DNA from: Chrysaora quinquecirrha
Lineage: Eukaryota; Cnidaria; Scyphozoa; Semaeostomeae; Pelagiidae
Reading direction: 5' to 3'
Assembly: GCA_014526335.1 (NCBI GenBank)
Contig: JACTAT010000006.1
Span: 6,810,034-6,874,033 of the forward strand
DNA length: 64,000 nucleotides
Under the pieces are notes generated by a model that did no database searches, was not told where the DNA came from, and saw nothing but the letters and a program-made list of their open reading frames with translations. The position numbers and the translations under genes were made by a program. Each line of letters begins with the position of its first letter. The first letter of the stretch is position 1. Positions 25,401 through 40,400 of this stretch are shown in pieces.

Positions 25401-28400
25401 TGTTATGTATAGTTTATTACCGTACATACCAAAAGGCTAAATATGCCATTAGATAACGGCGGATTTTGCATTCTGTTATGTATAGTTTATTACCGTACAT
25501 AACAAAAGGCTAAATATGCCATTAGATAACGGCGGATTTTGCATTCTGTTATGTATAGTGTATTACAGTACATAACAAAAGGTTAAATACGCCATTAGAT
25601 AACGACGGATTTTGCATTCTGTTATGTATAGTGTATTACAGTACATAACAAAAGGCTAGATACGCGATTAGATAACGGCGGATTTTGCACTCTGTTATGT
25701 ATAGTTTATTACCGTACATACCAAAAGGCTAAATATGCCATTAGATAACGGCGGATTTTGCATTCTGTTATGTATAGTGTATTACAGTACATAACAAAAG
25801 GCTAGATACGCGATTAGATAACGGCGGATTTTGCACTCTGTTATGTATAGTTTATTACCGTACATAACAAAAGGCTAAATATGCCATTAGATAACGGCGG
25901 ATTTTGCATTCTGTTATGTATAGTGTATTACAGTACATAACAAAAGGTTAAATACGCCATTAGATAACGACGGATTTTGCATTCTGTTATGTATAGTGTA
26001 TTACAGTACATAACAAAAGGCTAGATACGCGATTAGATAACGGCGGATTTTGCACTCTGTTATGTATAGTTTATTACCGTACATAACAAAAGGCTAAATA
26101 TGCCATTAGATAACGGCGGATTTTGCATTCTGTTATGTATAGTGTATTACAGTACATAACAAAAGGTTAAATACGCCATTAGATAACGACGGATTTTGCA
26201 TTCTGTTATGTATAGTGTATTACAGTACATAACAAAAGGCTAGATACGCGATTAGATAACGGCGGATTTTGCACTCTGTTATGTATAGTTTATTACCGTA
26301 CATACCAAAAGGCTAAATATGCCATTAGATAACGGCGGATTTTGCATTCTGTTATGTATAGTGTATTACAGTACATAACAAAAGGTTAAATACGCCATTA
26401 GATAACGGCGGATTTTGCATTCTGTTATGTATAGTGTATTACAGTACATAACAAAAGGCTAGATACGCGATTAGATAACGGCGGATTTTGCACTCTGTTA
26501 TGTATAGTTTATTACCGTACATAACAAAAGGCTAAATATGCCATTAGATAACGGCGGATTTTGCATTCTGTTATGTATAGTGTATTACAGTACATAACAA
26601 AAGGTTAAATACGCCATTAGATAACGACGGATTTTGCATTCTGTTATGTATAGTGTATTACAGTACATAACAAAAGGCTAGATACGCGATTAGATAACGG
26701 CGGATTTTGCATTCTGTTATGTATAGTTTATTACCGTACATAACAAAAGGCTAAATATGCCATTAGATAACGGCGGATTTGGCATTCTGTTATGTATAGT
26801 GTATTACAGTACATAACAAAAGGTTAAATACGCCATTAGATAACGACGGATTTTGCATTCTGTTATGTATAGTGTATTACAGTACATAACAAAAGGCTAG
26901 ATACGCGATTAGATAACGGCGGATTTTGCATTCTGTTATGTATAGTTTATTACCGTACATAACAAAAGGCTAAATATGCCATTAGATAACGGCGGATTTT
27001 GCATTCTGTTATGTATAGTGTATTACAGTACATAACAAAAGGTTAAATACGCCATTAGATAACGACGGATTTTGCATTCTGTTATGTATAGTGTATTACA
27101 GTACATAACAAAAGGCTAGATACGCGATTAGATAACGGCGGATTTTGCATTCTGTTATGTATAGTTTATTACCGTACATAACAAAAGGCTAAATATGCCA
27201 TTAGATAACGGCGGATTTTGCATTCTGTTATGTATAGTGTATTACAGTACATAACAAAAGGTTAAATACGCCATTAGATAACGGCGGATTTTGCATTCTG
27301 TTATGTATAGTGTATTACAGTACATAACAAAAGGCTAAATACGCCATTAGATAACGGCGGATTTTGCATTCTGTTATGTATAGTGTATTACAGTACATAA
27401 CAAAAGGTTAAATACGCCATTAGATAACGGCGGATTTTGCATTCTGTTATGTATAGTGTATTACAGTACATAACAAAAGGTTAAATTCGCCATTAGATAA
27501 CGGCGGATTTTGCATTCTGTTATGTATAGTGTATTACAGTACATAACAAAAGGCTAAATATGCCATTAGATAACGGCGGATTTTGCATTCTGTTATGTAT
27601 AGTGTATTACAGTACATAACAAAAGGTTAAATTCGCCATTAGATAACGGCGGATTTTGCATTCTGTTATGTATAGTGTATTACAGTACATAACAAAAGGT
27701 TAAATTCGCCATTAGATAACGGCGGATTTTGCATTCTGTTATGTATAGTTTATTACAGTACATAACAAAAGGCTAAATATGCCATTAGATAACGGCGGAT
27801 TTTGCATTCTGTTATGTATATCTTAACCTATCTATATTTCTGTTCCACATATTTCTTTCTTACATAACAAACCAATTGCATTAAAACATTCTGTTATGTA
27901 CTACAGTAAATTGCATATTATGCGGATATATATATTCCCATGAAGGGTTTCGGAGCCCACCCCTCTTTGAGTCAATGGCCTCATCTCCTACTTCAACAGT
28001 TATTTTTTCAGAATCTGATGATTCTTGTGATATTGACAAACTTTTTTGTCTCAGGACAGAATATAATAACAACCCACTCATAGGCTTCTTAAATATTAAC
28101 AGTCTTAGAAATAAGATTATTGATTTGAGAATGCTTATGGAAAAATGTCTACCTGATTTGTTGGTTATAGAAGAAACTAAAATAAGCTCTGATTTTAAAA
28201 CCGAAACTTTTCTTGTGAATAATTACCAAAAACCAATGCGTCGGGATAGGAACGAATTTGGCGGGGGTATTATGCTGTATGTCAGGAAAGGTGTAGTGTG
28301 TAACCGTGTCCCTGCATTAGAGACTCCTTCTCTTGAACTCCTCTGCTCCGAACTAATAGTGAGTAAAAAGAAGTGGATTGTCTACAGTATTTACCGGCCC

Positions 28401-31400
28401 CCTGAATCCAACAACATTGATTCATTCTTTAGCGATCTTTCAACTACCTTAAACTCTGCTTTAGACGAATACGATAACGTAATTGTAATGGGGGATATCA
28501 ACATCGATACCCTAAACCGACAGGACACCGGCCACTGTAAACTAGTTTCTTTTTGTGACGTTTTTGGGCTATCAAATTTGGTGACTGCTAAAACATGCTT
28601 TACCAAGTACAGCAGTTCTTCCATTGATGTCATCCTAACAAATCGGCCGAGATCTTTCCAAAAAACCTCTGTGTTTGAAACGGGCTTAAGTGACTACCAC
28701 AGCCTTGTCATAACGGTTATGAAGTCCCATCTTCCTAGACTTAAGCCTAAGGTAATCAAGTATCGCAGCTACAAAAGTTTGATGCCGAAAATTTTTTATC
28801 AGATATAAAGCTGGCGAATTTTAGTGCTCCTGACGATCCTGATCAAGCTTATAATGATCTTGTCTGTACTTTTCGAAAATTGGTTGACAAACATATTGAA
28901 CCTTGCAACATTGCAGATACGGTTGAAACTGATGATGATCGGCAAATCATTAGGCTGATACTTCAAAATACAAAAGCCACCCAAGTATTTTAGCTATTAT
29001 TCAAAATCCTGAAAACAACTTCATTTCATTTTCCTTTCATGAGGTACAAGTCTGTCAAGTTAGGGAACAGCTAAGGTCTTTAGACGGTAGGAAATCAACG
29101 GGAGAAGATCAAATACCACCAAAACTTGTGCTTTTGGCTGCAGACGACCTTGCAGCCCCTTTAACAGATGCCATTAACAGCAGCATACGCAACTATAGGT
29201 TCCCAGAAAATGGAAAACGAGCTGCGGTATGTCCGTTGGATAAAGGGGGAGGCAAATCGTACAGTTGAGCGAAACTTTCGTCCAGTCAGCATTCTAAATA
29301 TATTCTCTAAAGTCTATGAAAAGATTCTGAAAAAACCAACTTATCCCTTTCTTGGATGAAACCCTTTCACTTTTCATTGCTGCCTATAGAAGAGCATATG
29401 GCACACAGCATGTTTTGATAAGAATGATAGAAGAATGGAGGGTCAAACTTGATAATGATAATATTGTAGGAGCTATCCTCATGGATCTATCAAAAGCCTT
29501 CGATTGCATTCCACACGATTTACTTATAGCCAAATTACATGCCTATGGTTTTGATGAAAATGCTCTGGTCCTTATTTACTCTTACTTAAAACGGCGGAAA
29601 CAGTCTGTTAGAATCAATAATACATATAGCTCTTTCCAAACAATTCTGTCAGGGGTGCCTCAAGGCTCGGTTTTGGGTCCTATCCTCTTCAATATTTATA
29701 TAAACGATCTATTTTTGTTCATTAACCGAGCAACATTACACAATTATGCTGACGATAACACTCTAGCTTATTTTTCTAAGACTCTATCAAATTTGATTGA
29801 GGTACTAGAAGAAGAAGCTGGGGTAGCTTTGAATTGGCTGAACCAAAATCAAATGATAGCCAATCCAGAAAAATTTCACGCACTCCTCATTAGCAAGGAT
29901 CAAAGAAATACTAGTGGAGAGATTTTTAATATCCAAGGCAAAGAGATCAAATCAGAAGAAACTGTCAAATTGCTGGGTATACAGCTAGATTATAAGCTAA
30001 ATTTTGAACAGCATATCTCTGAACTTTGCAGAAAAGCTGCATCACAACTCAATGTCTTGAAAAGACTCAAACAATTTATTGGTTTTAATGAAAGGAAAAT
30101 CCTTATCCAAAGTTTCGTTTATTCAAATTTTGATTATTGCCCTCTTGTTTGGTATTTCTCGTCATCTAAAGCTTTGCAAAAAATTGAAAAGATTCAAGAA
30201 CGTGCCCTGAGATTTCTATACACTGACAACCAAACCTCTTACAGTGAATTACTGATGAAGTCAGAACGGTGTACTATGCATGTTTCTCGTCTAAGGGTTC
30301 TTTGTATCGAGGTTTTAAGACATTGAAAATATAAACCCATCTTTCATGCATGATATTTTTAAAATAAAATCATCTATCTACTCATCGCGAAACCCCAATG
30401 ACTTACAGCATTACAGACCAAATCAGGTCACCTTTGGCTCTAATAGCCTTCGATCTTTGGGTCCGCAAATATGGAATGGCCTGCCGAATGAAATAAAATC
30501 CGCCGAAAATTTGAACAGTTTTAAACACATGATTAAAAAGTGGGATGGCCCAAACTGTAATTGCAACGCTTGTCAGTATGGATTAACATAATTACATATA
30601 TTTTATTTATTAATTATCGATTTAGATTAGTTTCCTATGTATATTTTGTATGTAGAAAGCTAGAAATTAGAGAATCGATATAAAATAAGTTGACAAACAA
30701 ACAAACAAACAAACAAACACAACTTCATTATGAGAGGAAAAACCATGAAAGAAAACATTGAAGTTTGCTAAAATGTCATGCGTTAATTCCTTCGAATCCC
30801 TTCGCACAGCGGAAAACTTTTAACACTGTGGTTGCAAGTGAAAAATATGCGCTGTCATCAGACGAAACGGAAGCACAGGCATTTGCCGATTGAAGCCCAC
30901 AAATAGTAAGCTCGCTCCTTCGTCGCGCGCAAAAAGCTATATTTTCCTAATTTTACGACTGAAGTAATCCCAACACATGTAGAGGTTGCTAAAAATTGAT
31001 TCCTGATATAGTGGTGAGAAATTTAGCAGTTTTTCTGCATTTTTCCGCATATTGGTATAAATTTGATAGGCACTCTGAATTCTTTTTGTTGTAAAAAAAT
31101 CAAATTGGGTTTACTACCAGTCATTGAGTTGTACAAAATTGTGATAAGCAGTGGAAAAATCTTTGGACATATGTAAACGCTTTCAGACACTCCTTCAAAG
31201 TATAAACGTCAGAAACTGACCTAAACAAAATAGTTCTTTTTCTCACTTTGAGTCTTGAAGTAATTCTATTGCCCCCCCCCGCAGCAGTATCTCGCAAGCT
31301 GATTGCAGTTCAAAACTCAATGTCAATTCGGCTTCATTTTCCGAGTGGCGCATTTAGATTCGCATCTGGGTATAAATTACGCCGTAGTCAATTGTTTCGG

Positions 31401-34400
31401 TCTGTCTCTACTCTAAAGAGTGTCAGACGAAAAAAACTTTTGAGTACTCTATGTTCAAAGATGTCTCCGCTATTTCTCACAATTTTTCTAGCAGTGTATA
31501 TCCAAAACCATTTTTTAGCGCTTTTTATAAGCACTGAGATTCTTTTTGAGCCAAATAGACCGAAAGAAATCACCAGACACTGGTTCCGATTGCACCTATA
31601 ACTTTTTCTTATGTTACGCCACGACTCAGTTGGCCTAACGATTTTTGAGTTCTTTAGGACTCCGAGGATAATTTTATATACACAGATGAATAAATGAAGA
31701 AACTTACGACCTCAAGACTTGACTTGAAGACTCTTGAAACCTTCTAACTTGAAACGTTACCCACTTGAGCGGTATCGGCAGGTAATAAAACTGCGCGGCA
31801 GATCATGCAAATATCGAATAAACAACAAGCTTCGTCACACAGCTATAACTTTAATCATCAATGAATAACAAACTAACTTTACTGGCTGAGCGCGCGGCGC
31901 TCTTACTTTCGTCGACACACTGCCACAACTAGTCGTGGGTTAAAAATCCAAACATTAAGTATCTACGGTTAGTGTTAGTAAAACAATAAGAAGGTGCAAA
32001 AATTAACTATATATGGAAAGTGCAGAATAAAATTAACCAATCACACACAAGTAAAATCTTCCTGGTTATAAACACAAACAGTTACTTATTATATTGAAAA
32101 ATGCCGAACAAGAGAAATCCAAGTCTCCAGACCGATATCATCATTTGCCGATAAAAACTTCTTTTTGCCGACGTTTGCAACATTGGGGGGAGGGTACAGC
32201 GTCCCCCTGTACCCCCCCCCCCCCTTTGGCGACGCCCCTGTTTCCAGGCAAGTCTCCACTTCTATAGAGCTTTCGACGAAAGGCTGCCAGGATTGGCATT
32301 TCCCATTCTCAAAACTTTAAGATACTGGGATTTCGATGCTAATTTCATATAAAGCATCAAATAATTAGTCTAGATGAAAAGTTTCATAGTCCTAAGGTTT
32401 GTAATATTGATTTTGAGCGTTCAAAGTTCCCAATTCAATAATGGCTTTGCCTGTTAAAGATGGCTTGGGATCAAATTTTTTGATCCCGACTGGTCTGAGC
32501 CCTTATAAAATCGCAAACTTTGAATGCTCGTAAAATTAATGAAAGAAGCGCTATAATAGTAAAACTTTACACCTACAATCACGGACAAAACTTTATAAAA
32601 TGCTGGATAGCTGCCTAAATTTGGTCAGTTAATCTCCCCCCCCCCCCCAACATCAATGTTGTTCTCTAATTTTCTCCATCTGGAAGCGGTAATCTAACAA
32701 ACCAACATTGAATCAGGGGGAGGGGAGGATATATGTTCATTCGTGCGTACATGAATTATATTTTATCGAATTTTGTATATTGTCTCAACAATCCTGTCCA
32801 TGATGGTCGACTAAATTCGGACTGCTTGATAACGAATTTGGTATAAAAAACTCTCTACTTTGAAATGGTGAAAAGTTTCCATAATTCCGGGTATACGTCG
32901 AAAAGTTCTATTCAACTCCGATGGCACCTATAACTTTTTCTTCATTCAAGCGTGTCAGAAAATCTCACACGTTTAAAAATAGTGTGGCTTGTTGAAAGTG
33001 GATATCGGGATATTGCAACTATTGATTCAATGGATGGGCTGGAGTTTAAAGCAGACTTGAAGATTTTTTTCTCTTTTTCTAGATACAGCAGGATGCGAGG
33101 CTCTGTGTCATAGAGAATCACCAAATATGCCATTAATATCTTCTAAGAAATTGAACTCTGGAAATTTGGTATTTTCAGCAGTGGATATTCTTGCTTCCTT
33201 GAAATTAAACGAAGAAGAAAATAACTCTGAATCCAACAATTCAAAAATAGATGCTTTGCTGAAGTTGGTTATAGAAAAGCTTGGATTGAACTGTCGTCAG
33301 TTTGATGGCTTAGATCCTGTTGAATTAGCACCTGGATATCTTTTTGGTCATTCAGAGGTATGAACAATTATTTCAAGGAAATGGGAAATGAAAATAAAAT
33401 TCGTAACAAAATGCTTTTTTGAAACACCCTTTTCCATTTCACTGTAGACTTATCACCGAAGTCGTAGTTACACTCTTTTTTTTACACTTCTATAAATTTT
33501 GTCCAGCCGCAATATTCTTAAGAAATGTTCGTTTTGAGCCTGAATATTCTTAAAGTATTCTTATTCTTCAAACCTGATATGGTTTTAGGGGAACATAGTT
33601 GAAAGAAAAATCATCTCATAAGGTCGAGCGAAAGAAATAATTTAACTATTATAACAAAAAGAATGTTGTTAACAATCATGAAGTTTCGTTCTAACTTTGC
33701 ATAACAGGCATCTGCTGAAAAATGAGACAGAAATATGAGAGCTGAGGCTGAGCAATACTCTTACAATATTCTTAAAACTAGGATGATTCTGAGCTTGAAT
33801 ATTCTTATAAACAATATTCTTATAAAAAAGAGTGTATCGCTTTTGAAATAAAGCTCAAACTACGACTCGGCTGCCGAATAGGGCTCGTTTATTTGAGTCT
33901 AGTTATCTAGTTTGAGCGATCTCGGTTTGGTGTAGTCTCTGTCTGGTGGGCGATAACTGGAACTCGGGTTATAAGTCTAATTCCACTGGGTGAAATTCTT
34001 GGTGGGGAGAGGAAGCTTCTTTCTACGCTTGCGTGATACTAAGATTTATATTCGTTTGTTCGTTGCAGTGAATGGCGAAATCAATTCCTTCCCACTGAGG
34101 TTTTTTGACTCTTTGAGGTCTTGCTCAATGCTTAAGGTCAAAGAGTGTCAGTGAAAGTCAGCATTGATATTGCGTGGTGGATATTAAATGAAGCTTCGTT
34201 TCGTTTAAACGGGTTTTGTCAACTAATTTCTGTTTTCATTTCTTTTAGGATGTCAGGATGTTTGTTTCTTCAGTTCAATCCACTTACAAAGACCAAGCAA
34301 AAAAGGACAGCTGTTTCACGTTCAGAATTCTTAGCTCTGAAGATGAATTTAAAAACCCTAATGCCACTTCTCAGTTTTTCCCTATCGTATTTCACGATAG

Positions 34401-37400
34401 AGACATTGCATCGCAGACAATAAAGCAACATTTTAACGTTGAGAATTACTTGAAGCATCTGAAAACAAACAAGACAGGAAGAGTCGCAATATTTTCTAAA
34501 ACAGTCACTTCAACTCAGTTCCTCGTGGAAAGGTAATGTTTGTCTTAATTTAAATATAGCGAGGAAAAGCGGAACAATCTTGGACTTGCTTAAGCTTTCG
34601 TGTGACACTCCTCGAGATATAAACGTCAGAAACAGGATTTAGGAAAAGTTTGGACTCCTCGAATAATTCTGTTGATTGTCCTGCTGTATCTGGCAATCTT
34701 ATTGGTGTTTGAAACACTTTACCCATTAGCTTTACCTAATTGATTGGTTCCTTTCAATCCGCATCTGGGGAAAGCTAAATTCCGCTTTTCTCAGTAATCG
34801 TTTATACTCTTGGGGGTGTCAGACGAAAGTTTTCGATTTTCTTCCCGGTCCGTAAGCTCTGTACAGCTCAGAGACTATATATTCAAGTGTACATTCTGCG
34901 TTACTCTAGATGCTTTTGTGCATAACAGTAAGCTTAACAGTTCAGTCAAAGAATTTAGTCCGAAGAGTGGCTGAAATATTTCAACCTACTGCCCTACCAG
35001 AGTTTTTCTTTTATATATATCAATTAAAAAGAATACCACATGAAAATACAACTACTGTGCTTATCATGGTGGGAATAGACACCCTACCCGAGTTTGTGAA
35101 TTATATTTATTAAGATAGAAAAATGTGTGATAATGAAAGCATAGACCTTTTCGACGAACGGCTGCAATTATGGAAAGTTTTGCAATTTCGAGATACAGTG
35201 TTTTCGACACCAAATTTGTATTAAGCAGCCAAAATTTAGTCTATGTGCAAAATTTTACTATCCCAGCGCTCGTCTTTTATATTTTTATGGGCATTTAAAA
35301 TTCTTGATTTTGTAAGGGTTCGACCAGTTGGGGTGAAAAGTTTTACCCTCAGTTACTTTTCACAGTCAAAGCCTTTATATAATCGAGTACTTTGAAGGCT
35401 CATAAAACCAACAGCGAATCACTAGGATAGTGAAGTTTCTTGGACTGAGTTTTAGAAGCTTTATACCATCATAGTATCGAAAACTCGTTCTCTTGAAGTC
35501 TTGGAAAATAACAATCTCGATGGCCTTCGGTCGAAAAGGCCTATTGATATGACCAGGGCAAATCTCGAACCTGTGACTTCTCACTTTGTACATCAGTGCT
35601 CCACAAGCAGTACTTGGTCAGACTCTCTACCAGTCCTTGTCAGGCTTATTTGAAATTATGCACAGAACTAGTTACTAAAGTCAGTACGTCCCAAAAAATT
35701 TCAGACGTAAAATTTTAGTAAGTTTTATTCTCGAACGATTAAATTTAGATGCAAGTTTTCAATTTCGTACAAATTTTGGACAAAATTTCGGACAAATTAA
35801 AACAGTACGATAAAGTGATAATCTCCTACAAAATTATAGAATAATCGAGCTTTACCTTTATAGCTGTAGAAAGGTCGATATATGAATCTTCTGGCTATTT
35901 GTATCTGCAGAAACCAGAAAGACTCAGAAATACCCGTCATTTCAAAGTAGCATAACGCAACTAACTGGTCCACATGATCGCTCTGGCATCTAGTTTCTAG
36001 TTGATGGAAACTAGCTTAATTAAGAAATGTGGGGATTTCCACTTCTGCGATTGGTTATCTATTATCTCGAACTCTCAAGAAAAGCTGGAATTTGTTCGAG
36101 ATAGCGAATGTTCGAAATAACGGATGCGCCATATAAATATAAAAGTGTATAGTTTTCAAATTCGGAAAGGAACCTGGTTAAAATGCAAGATTAGTATTCC
36201 CAAATTTCATAAAACAAGTCAGTTGTTATTCAGAATAAGAGTCTAGGGTCATCTGCTTTCATCTCCGTGGACTAGTTTCATCCCTACTCTCATTTAACTA
36301 GAGATAATGGTGATGCAGCACATCTCCCAGCGCTAAAAACAGGCAGAAATTACAGGAATCTCCCCTGGGTGGGTAGGATAGTTATGAACGGGAAGAGCTA
36401 CATTCTGCCAGGAATTTGTTTTCAATCTCTTGTACCGATTTCTCAATAAACAAAGCATCATCGATCAAACTGTATATTCCGATAGCAGCAAGGTATAACT
36501 CTGACACTGGCAATCCATCGTGGTGTCTGAGGTTAATCTACTGTTAGAATGGGCAGTATATATGACTTGGCTGCTGCAATTCCCGCCAGACGAAATTATT
36601 GGCATATTTTCGGCCTTTCTATTGATCTAGTTCAGCAGAAAATTTGGTTACGTTCGAGATAAACAGCAATTTTTCCTTCACGGGAAGTGGGAAATGGTTC
36701 GAGAAAGCGTATGATTTTTCAATACAAACCCTTATACCAAAACGAGGGGAAATGGAAAATCGTTCGAGATAGCGAATGTTCGAGATAGCAGGCAGTCGAG
36801 ATAGCGGATGTCAACTGTAACTGATTCCTGTCTTTCACAGTGGACATGAGTGCTTTCGGGACCGTGATCATCTATACCATATCAGCTCTAACTTGTTCTT
36901 GAAGTGTCAACATAAATTTGAAATTAAAAGTAACAAGTAGGTGGCATTAGTTCTGTCATATCGTACGTCGACATTACCCTGACTCAAGTTGTACAAATCG
37001 TTCACACTATTCATTGTATTGGTAAATACTGGGTAAGGGGACTAAATGCTGGCTACGTGTATACATCTTACTGCCTTCCTGATAATATGAATTGTGTTTT
37101 AGGATTACGTCATCGCTTCCTTCATTTTCGGATGGTCTTGTAATCATTGCAGGCCAACAACTGCAAGGGAAAGGTAATCGAAAGATTAAGATTGTTCTTT
37201 TTAGACTGTTATTATCTAGATAACATAGCGAAACACTTCGTGATGGTCTTCTTAATTAGATCTTCGATATCTTTAGAAATTGCCAAGCCACGGCATTTTT
37301 AGGTAAACAGGACACTTTGTCAGCCTAGAAATTTGGAGTCTTCCTGAGGAAACAATCCGAAATAGCGCCCTAGCCGTTTTATATAAGAACAGCATTTTTT

Positions 37401-40400
37401 AATTGGAGTCTGTGCACATCAGAACCAAAAAGCCGGTTCTGTGTAGACAGAAAGTGTTCGTTTTCTCACTTGAATTCTTCAATTGGTTTTCGTTGATCTA
37501 CCTGCTTCAGCTCTATTTTCTGATTTGGTAACAGATCTTATCACTTGAGCTCATTTTCGCTCGTGCTTCTTGAAAGTTTTTCGGTTATACTATAACAAAA
37601 CAACTGCATAATTTAGTCGTTCAGACATTCATGATTCTTTCGATACAAAGATTTCACCAGTCAATGCAAAAGAAACTGAAATAATTGCTTTATTATAAGG
37701 ATATTTTGATGCCTTGCACAGGTTAATCCTAAACAAAGTGACGAAATAAAGAGCTGCAGTTTCTTTACCAAGTCTTTAAAATGAGGATATTATTTTTCAG
37801 GAAGAGGCGGAAATACATGGCTTTCACCTGATGGCTGTATGATGTTTTCCCTGGCACTGAGCATTAAGATTTCATCAGAAATTGGCAGAAGACTTCCTTA
37901 CTTGCAGCACATCGCAGCAGTTGCCATGGTTAATTCAGTAAGAGAAATACCTGGGTATGAGGTATGTTACATCTAATTGTCGTATATAACTTCTTCATTG
38001 GTTCAAATTCAGTGAAATTCAATGACAAAGTTCAAGTCATTGAAAAGTCAATGGCTGAAATTTTGGCTTCTTTTAACCGCCCTTGTCCAAACAACAGCCA
38101 ACATGCAAAACGAAGTTCGGCGAAATGTTGCATGCAATATTGGCGACGTTTGGCCAAGATATATATACATTCTATTGTACAAGATTTCTACAACATATGC
38201 AATTGCACGCAATTACACTCATTTTTTATAATTAAACTATGCTCTGAGCCATACAGAGCACAATTTATATAGTAAAAGTTTCTTGCAGAGTTTCTTAACT
38301 TGAAAATTTTAAGTCCGAAAATTTCGTAAAGTAAGGGTTAAATATGGAGTATCGTGTTCTTAGCAGCTAAATAAGGACATTTTCCAGAGTTGACCCTAAG
38401 TATGATAGTTTTGGGGATTACTTTTAGGTCAAGCACATCAGTAAAACAGAATGCTGAATTTCAGAGCGGATATAGTTTCTTATTTTTTTAATTTACTTAG
38501 TCCACAGAGAAGAGTTTCTAGATTTTTTAGAAAAAGGCATATATAGTTTCTTATAGTCAGTTTCTTATAAAAAAATCAGTTTTCTTAATTTCACCTAAAT
38601 TCATCTGATAATGTATTTTATAATATGGGGAGCTCTCTCCTCTTACTTATTGGAAGATATCATCCCCTAAGTGGTCCCCCTTCGTGCAATGTATCATGTC
38701 CGTATCGTATACACGCATTTTTATAGGGAAGTTCGGCTGAGGCTCAGTACTGAAAATTCATTAACAGACGGGCTTATTTGAGTACTCAAAATTTCCTTAA
38801 CATTTACTTTGTGATCCTTCAAAATAACCAGAGGTCAAGGAAATTACGTAAAGCATTTCATTCAGGGTTCCCTTTTAACTTTCAATACAAAGTCTCTATA
38901 TGGTAACAAACAATTACATGGTACTTCTTCACTGATGTTATTTATAGTATTTATTTGCTGGGTGCTCTAGCGTTATTTTGCATAAAAAGCTAAGGATAAC
39001 TCCAAATTTTGCTGTTTTTTAGCCTCTATACTATTCTTAGGGCGAAAAATATACAGTAAAAATTAAGCAACTACTAAGCAACTTTTGCTACTGAAAGATG
39101 GCCTTAAGAGGTCCAAAAATAAGCAACTTTTTTAACTAAGCCCGAGCGAAGTTGCTTATAAAAAAACTGCGTGTATTGGGGATAAGTATTGTGTAGAATT
39201 TAACTCGTATATAACGGAAACGGAAACAATCTGAAACTGAAAGAGTACAGTGAGGCTATGTATCTCGGAGGGCTGGACACCTCGCATGTTACCACGCATG
39301 GATGCGAAACCCTTGACCACTCAGGGTTCAGAAAATAGTTAAGCCCTCCCCCAGACAAAAATACGCCCTGCTGCTACCCTTCTTCACTTAGCAATGGAAA
39401 ACAGTCATGTCTTTGGGTGTGACATAAGCGACAGGCATTTATCCTTCAAAAATGCGTACGAGATCCTGTTGAAACAAAAAGATTTTCAAGGGTTTCCCGT
39501 GAAAACAATAGAATTCAAAGGAGTGAATTGTCCCTCCGGAACGAGGGTCTTTTTACTCTATCTAACCTTCCTTCCGTCAATGACCGTGTGGCTATAACTT
39601 TTTCTCCACTCTGTAGCACTGGGCATAGACATAATTGTAATCGCAATTGTACATTTTTAATGTTAGTATTCACACTACACTTTTTTTAATAAGCAGCCGC
39701 TCAATAAGCAACTAGGGCTGAACTGACTTTAACATTAAGCAACTTGAGGGCTCAATTGAATTACTGTAAGCAACTAAGAAGTCAAACAACCAAGCTTATT
39801 CTCTTTCTTGTGTTAGGAAATTGTTCTTTGTTCTTATGTTTTGCATGTTGAAGTTCGTTAGCTAACGTTTTTCCACTTACTGTCTCCCAAAAGTCATGTT
39901 GTAGGCCTAACAGATGACGATTTTGGCCCGCTAAGTCAGGGGTGGTTAGTAAGTACAAAAAATGTTAAGCAACGTTTAAGCAACTTTGAAGGCTGAAATG
40001 TCTAAAATTTTAAGCAACTTTGAGGACTGGAGGAAAGTCAAGTTGCTTATTAAAAAAAAGTGTAGTGAACATACGCTAATTCTTATTAACATAAAACAAT
40101 TCGAGAGATTTCATGGATGTCCAGAGATTATTTGTTTTTCTTTTTCAGGAATTAAATATAGGCATTAAATGGCCTAACGATATCTACTTTGGTCACAGTG
40201 TTAAAATTGGAGGTTTGATTGTAAATTCCTCAGTGAATGGAGGAGAATTTAGAACCATCATCGGTACGTTTTTTAAGATATTTCTTGTTTTTTGGAAATT
40301 TCTAGACATTTTTGAATAGTTTATTACAGTACTCTGCAACTGCATTTTGCGCTTGACTTTCTTCAAGGTTAGTGCAATTTATCATACAATGTGCATAATT

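Noticed and set aside
25070..27825. CRISPR array
   Set aside because: The 73-bp units are contiguous satellite monomers with no unique spacers, and the genome is eukaryotic.
36060..36825. Intact DNA transposon with GTTCGAGATAGC repeats
   Set aside because: Repeated motifs are real, but I could not find matching ends, a duplication or a transposase, so it is kept only as a decayed element.
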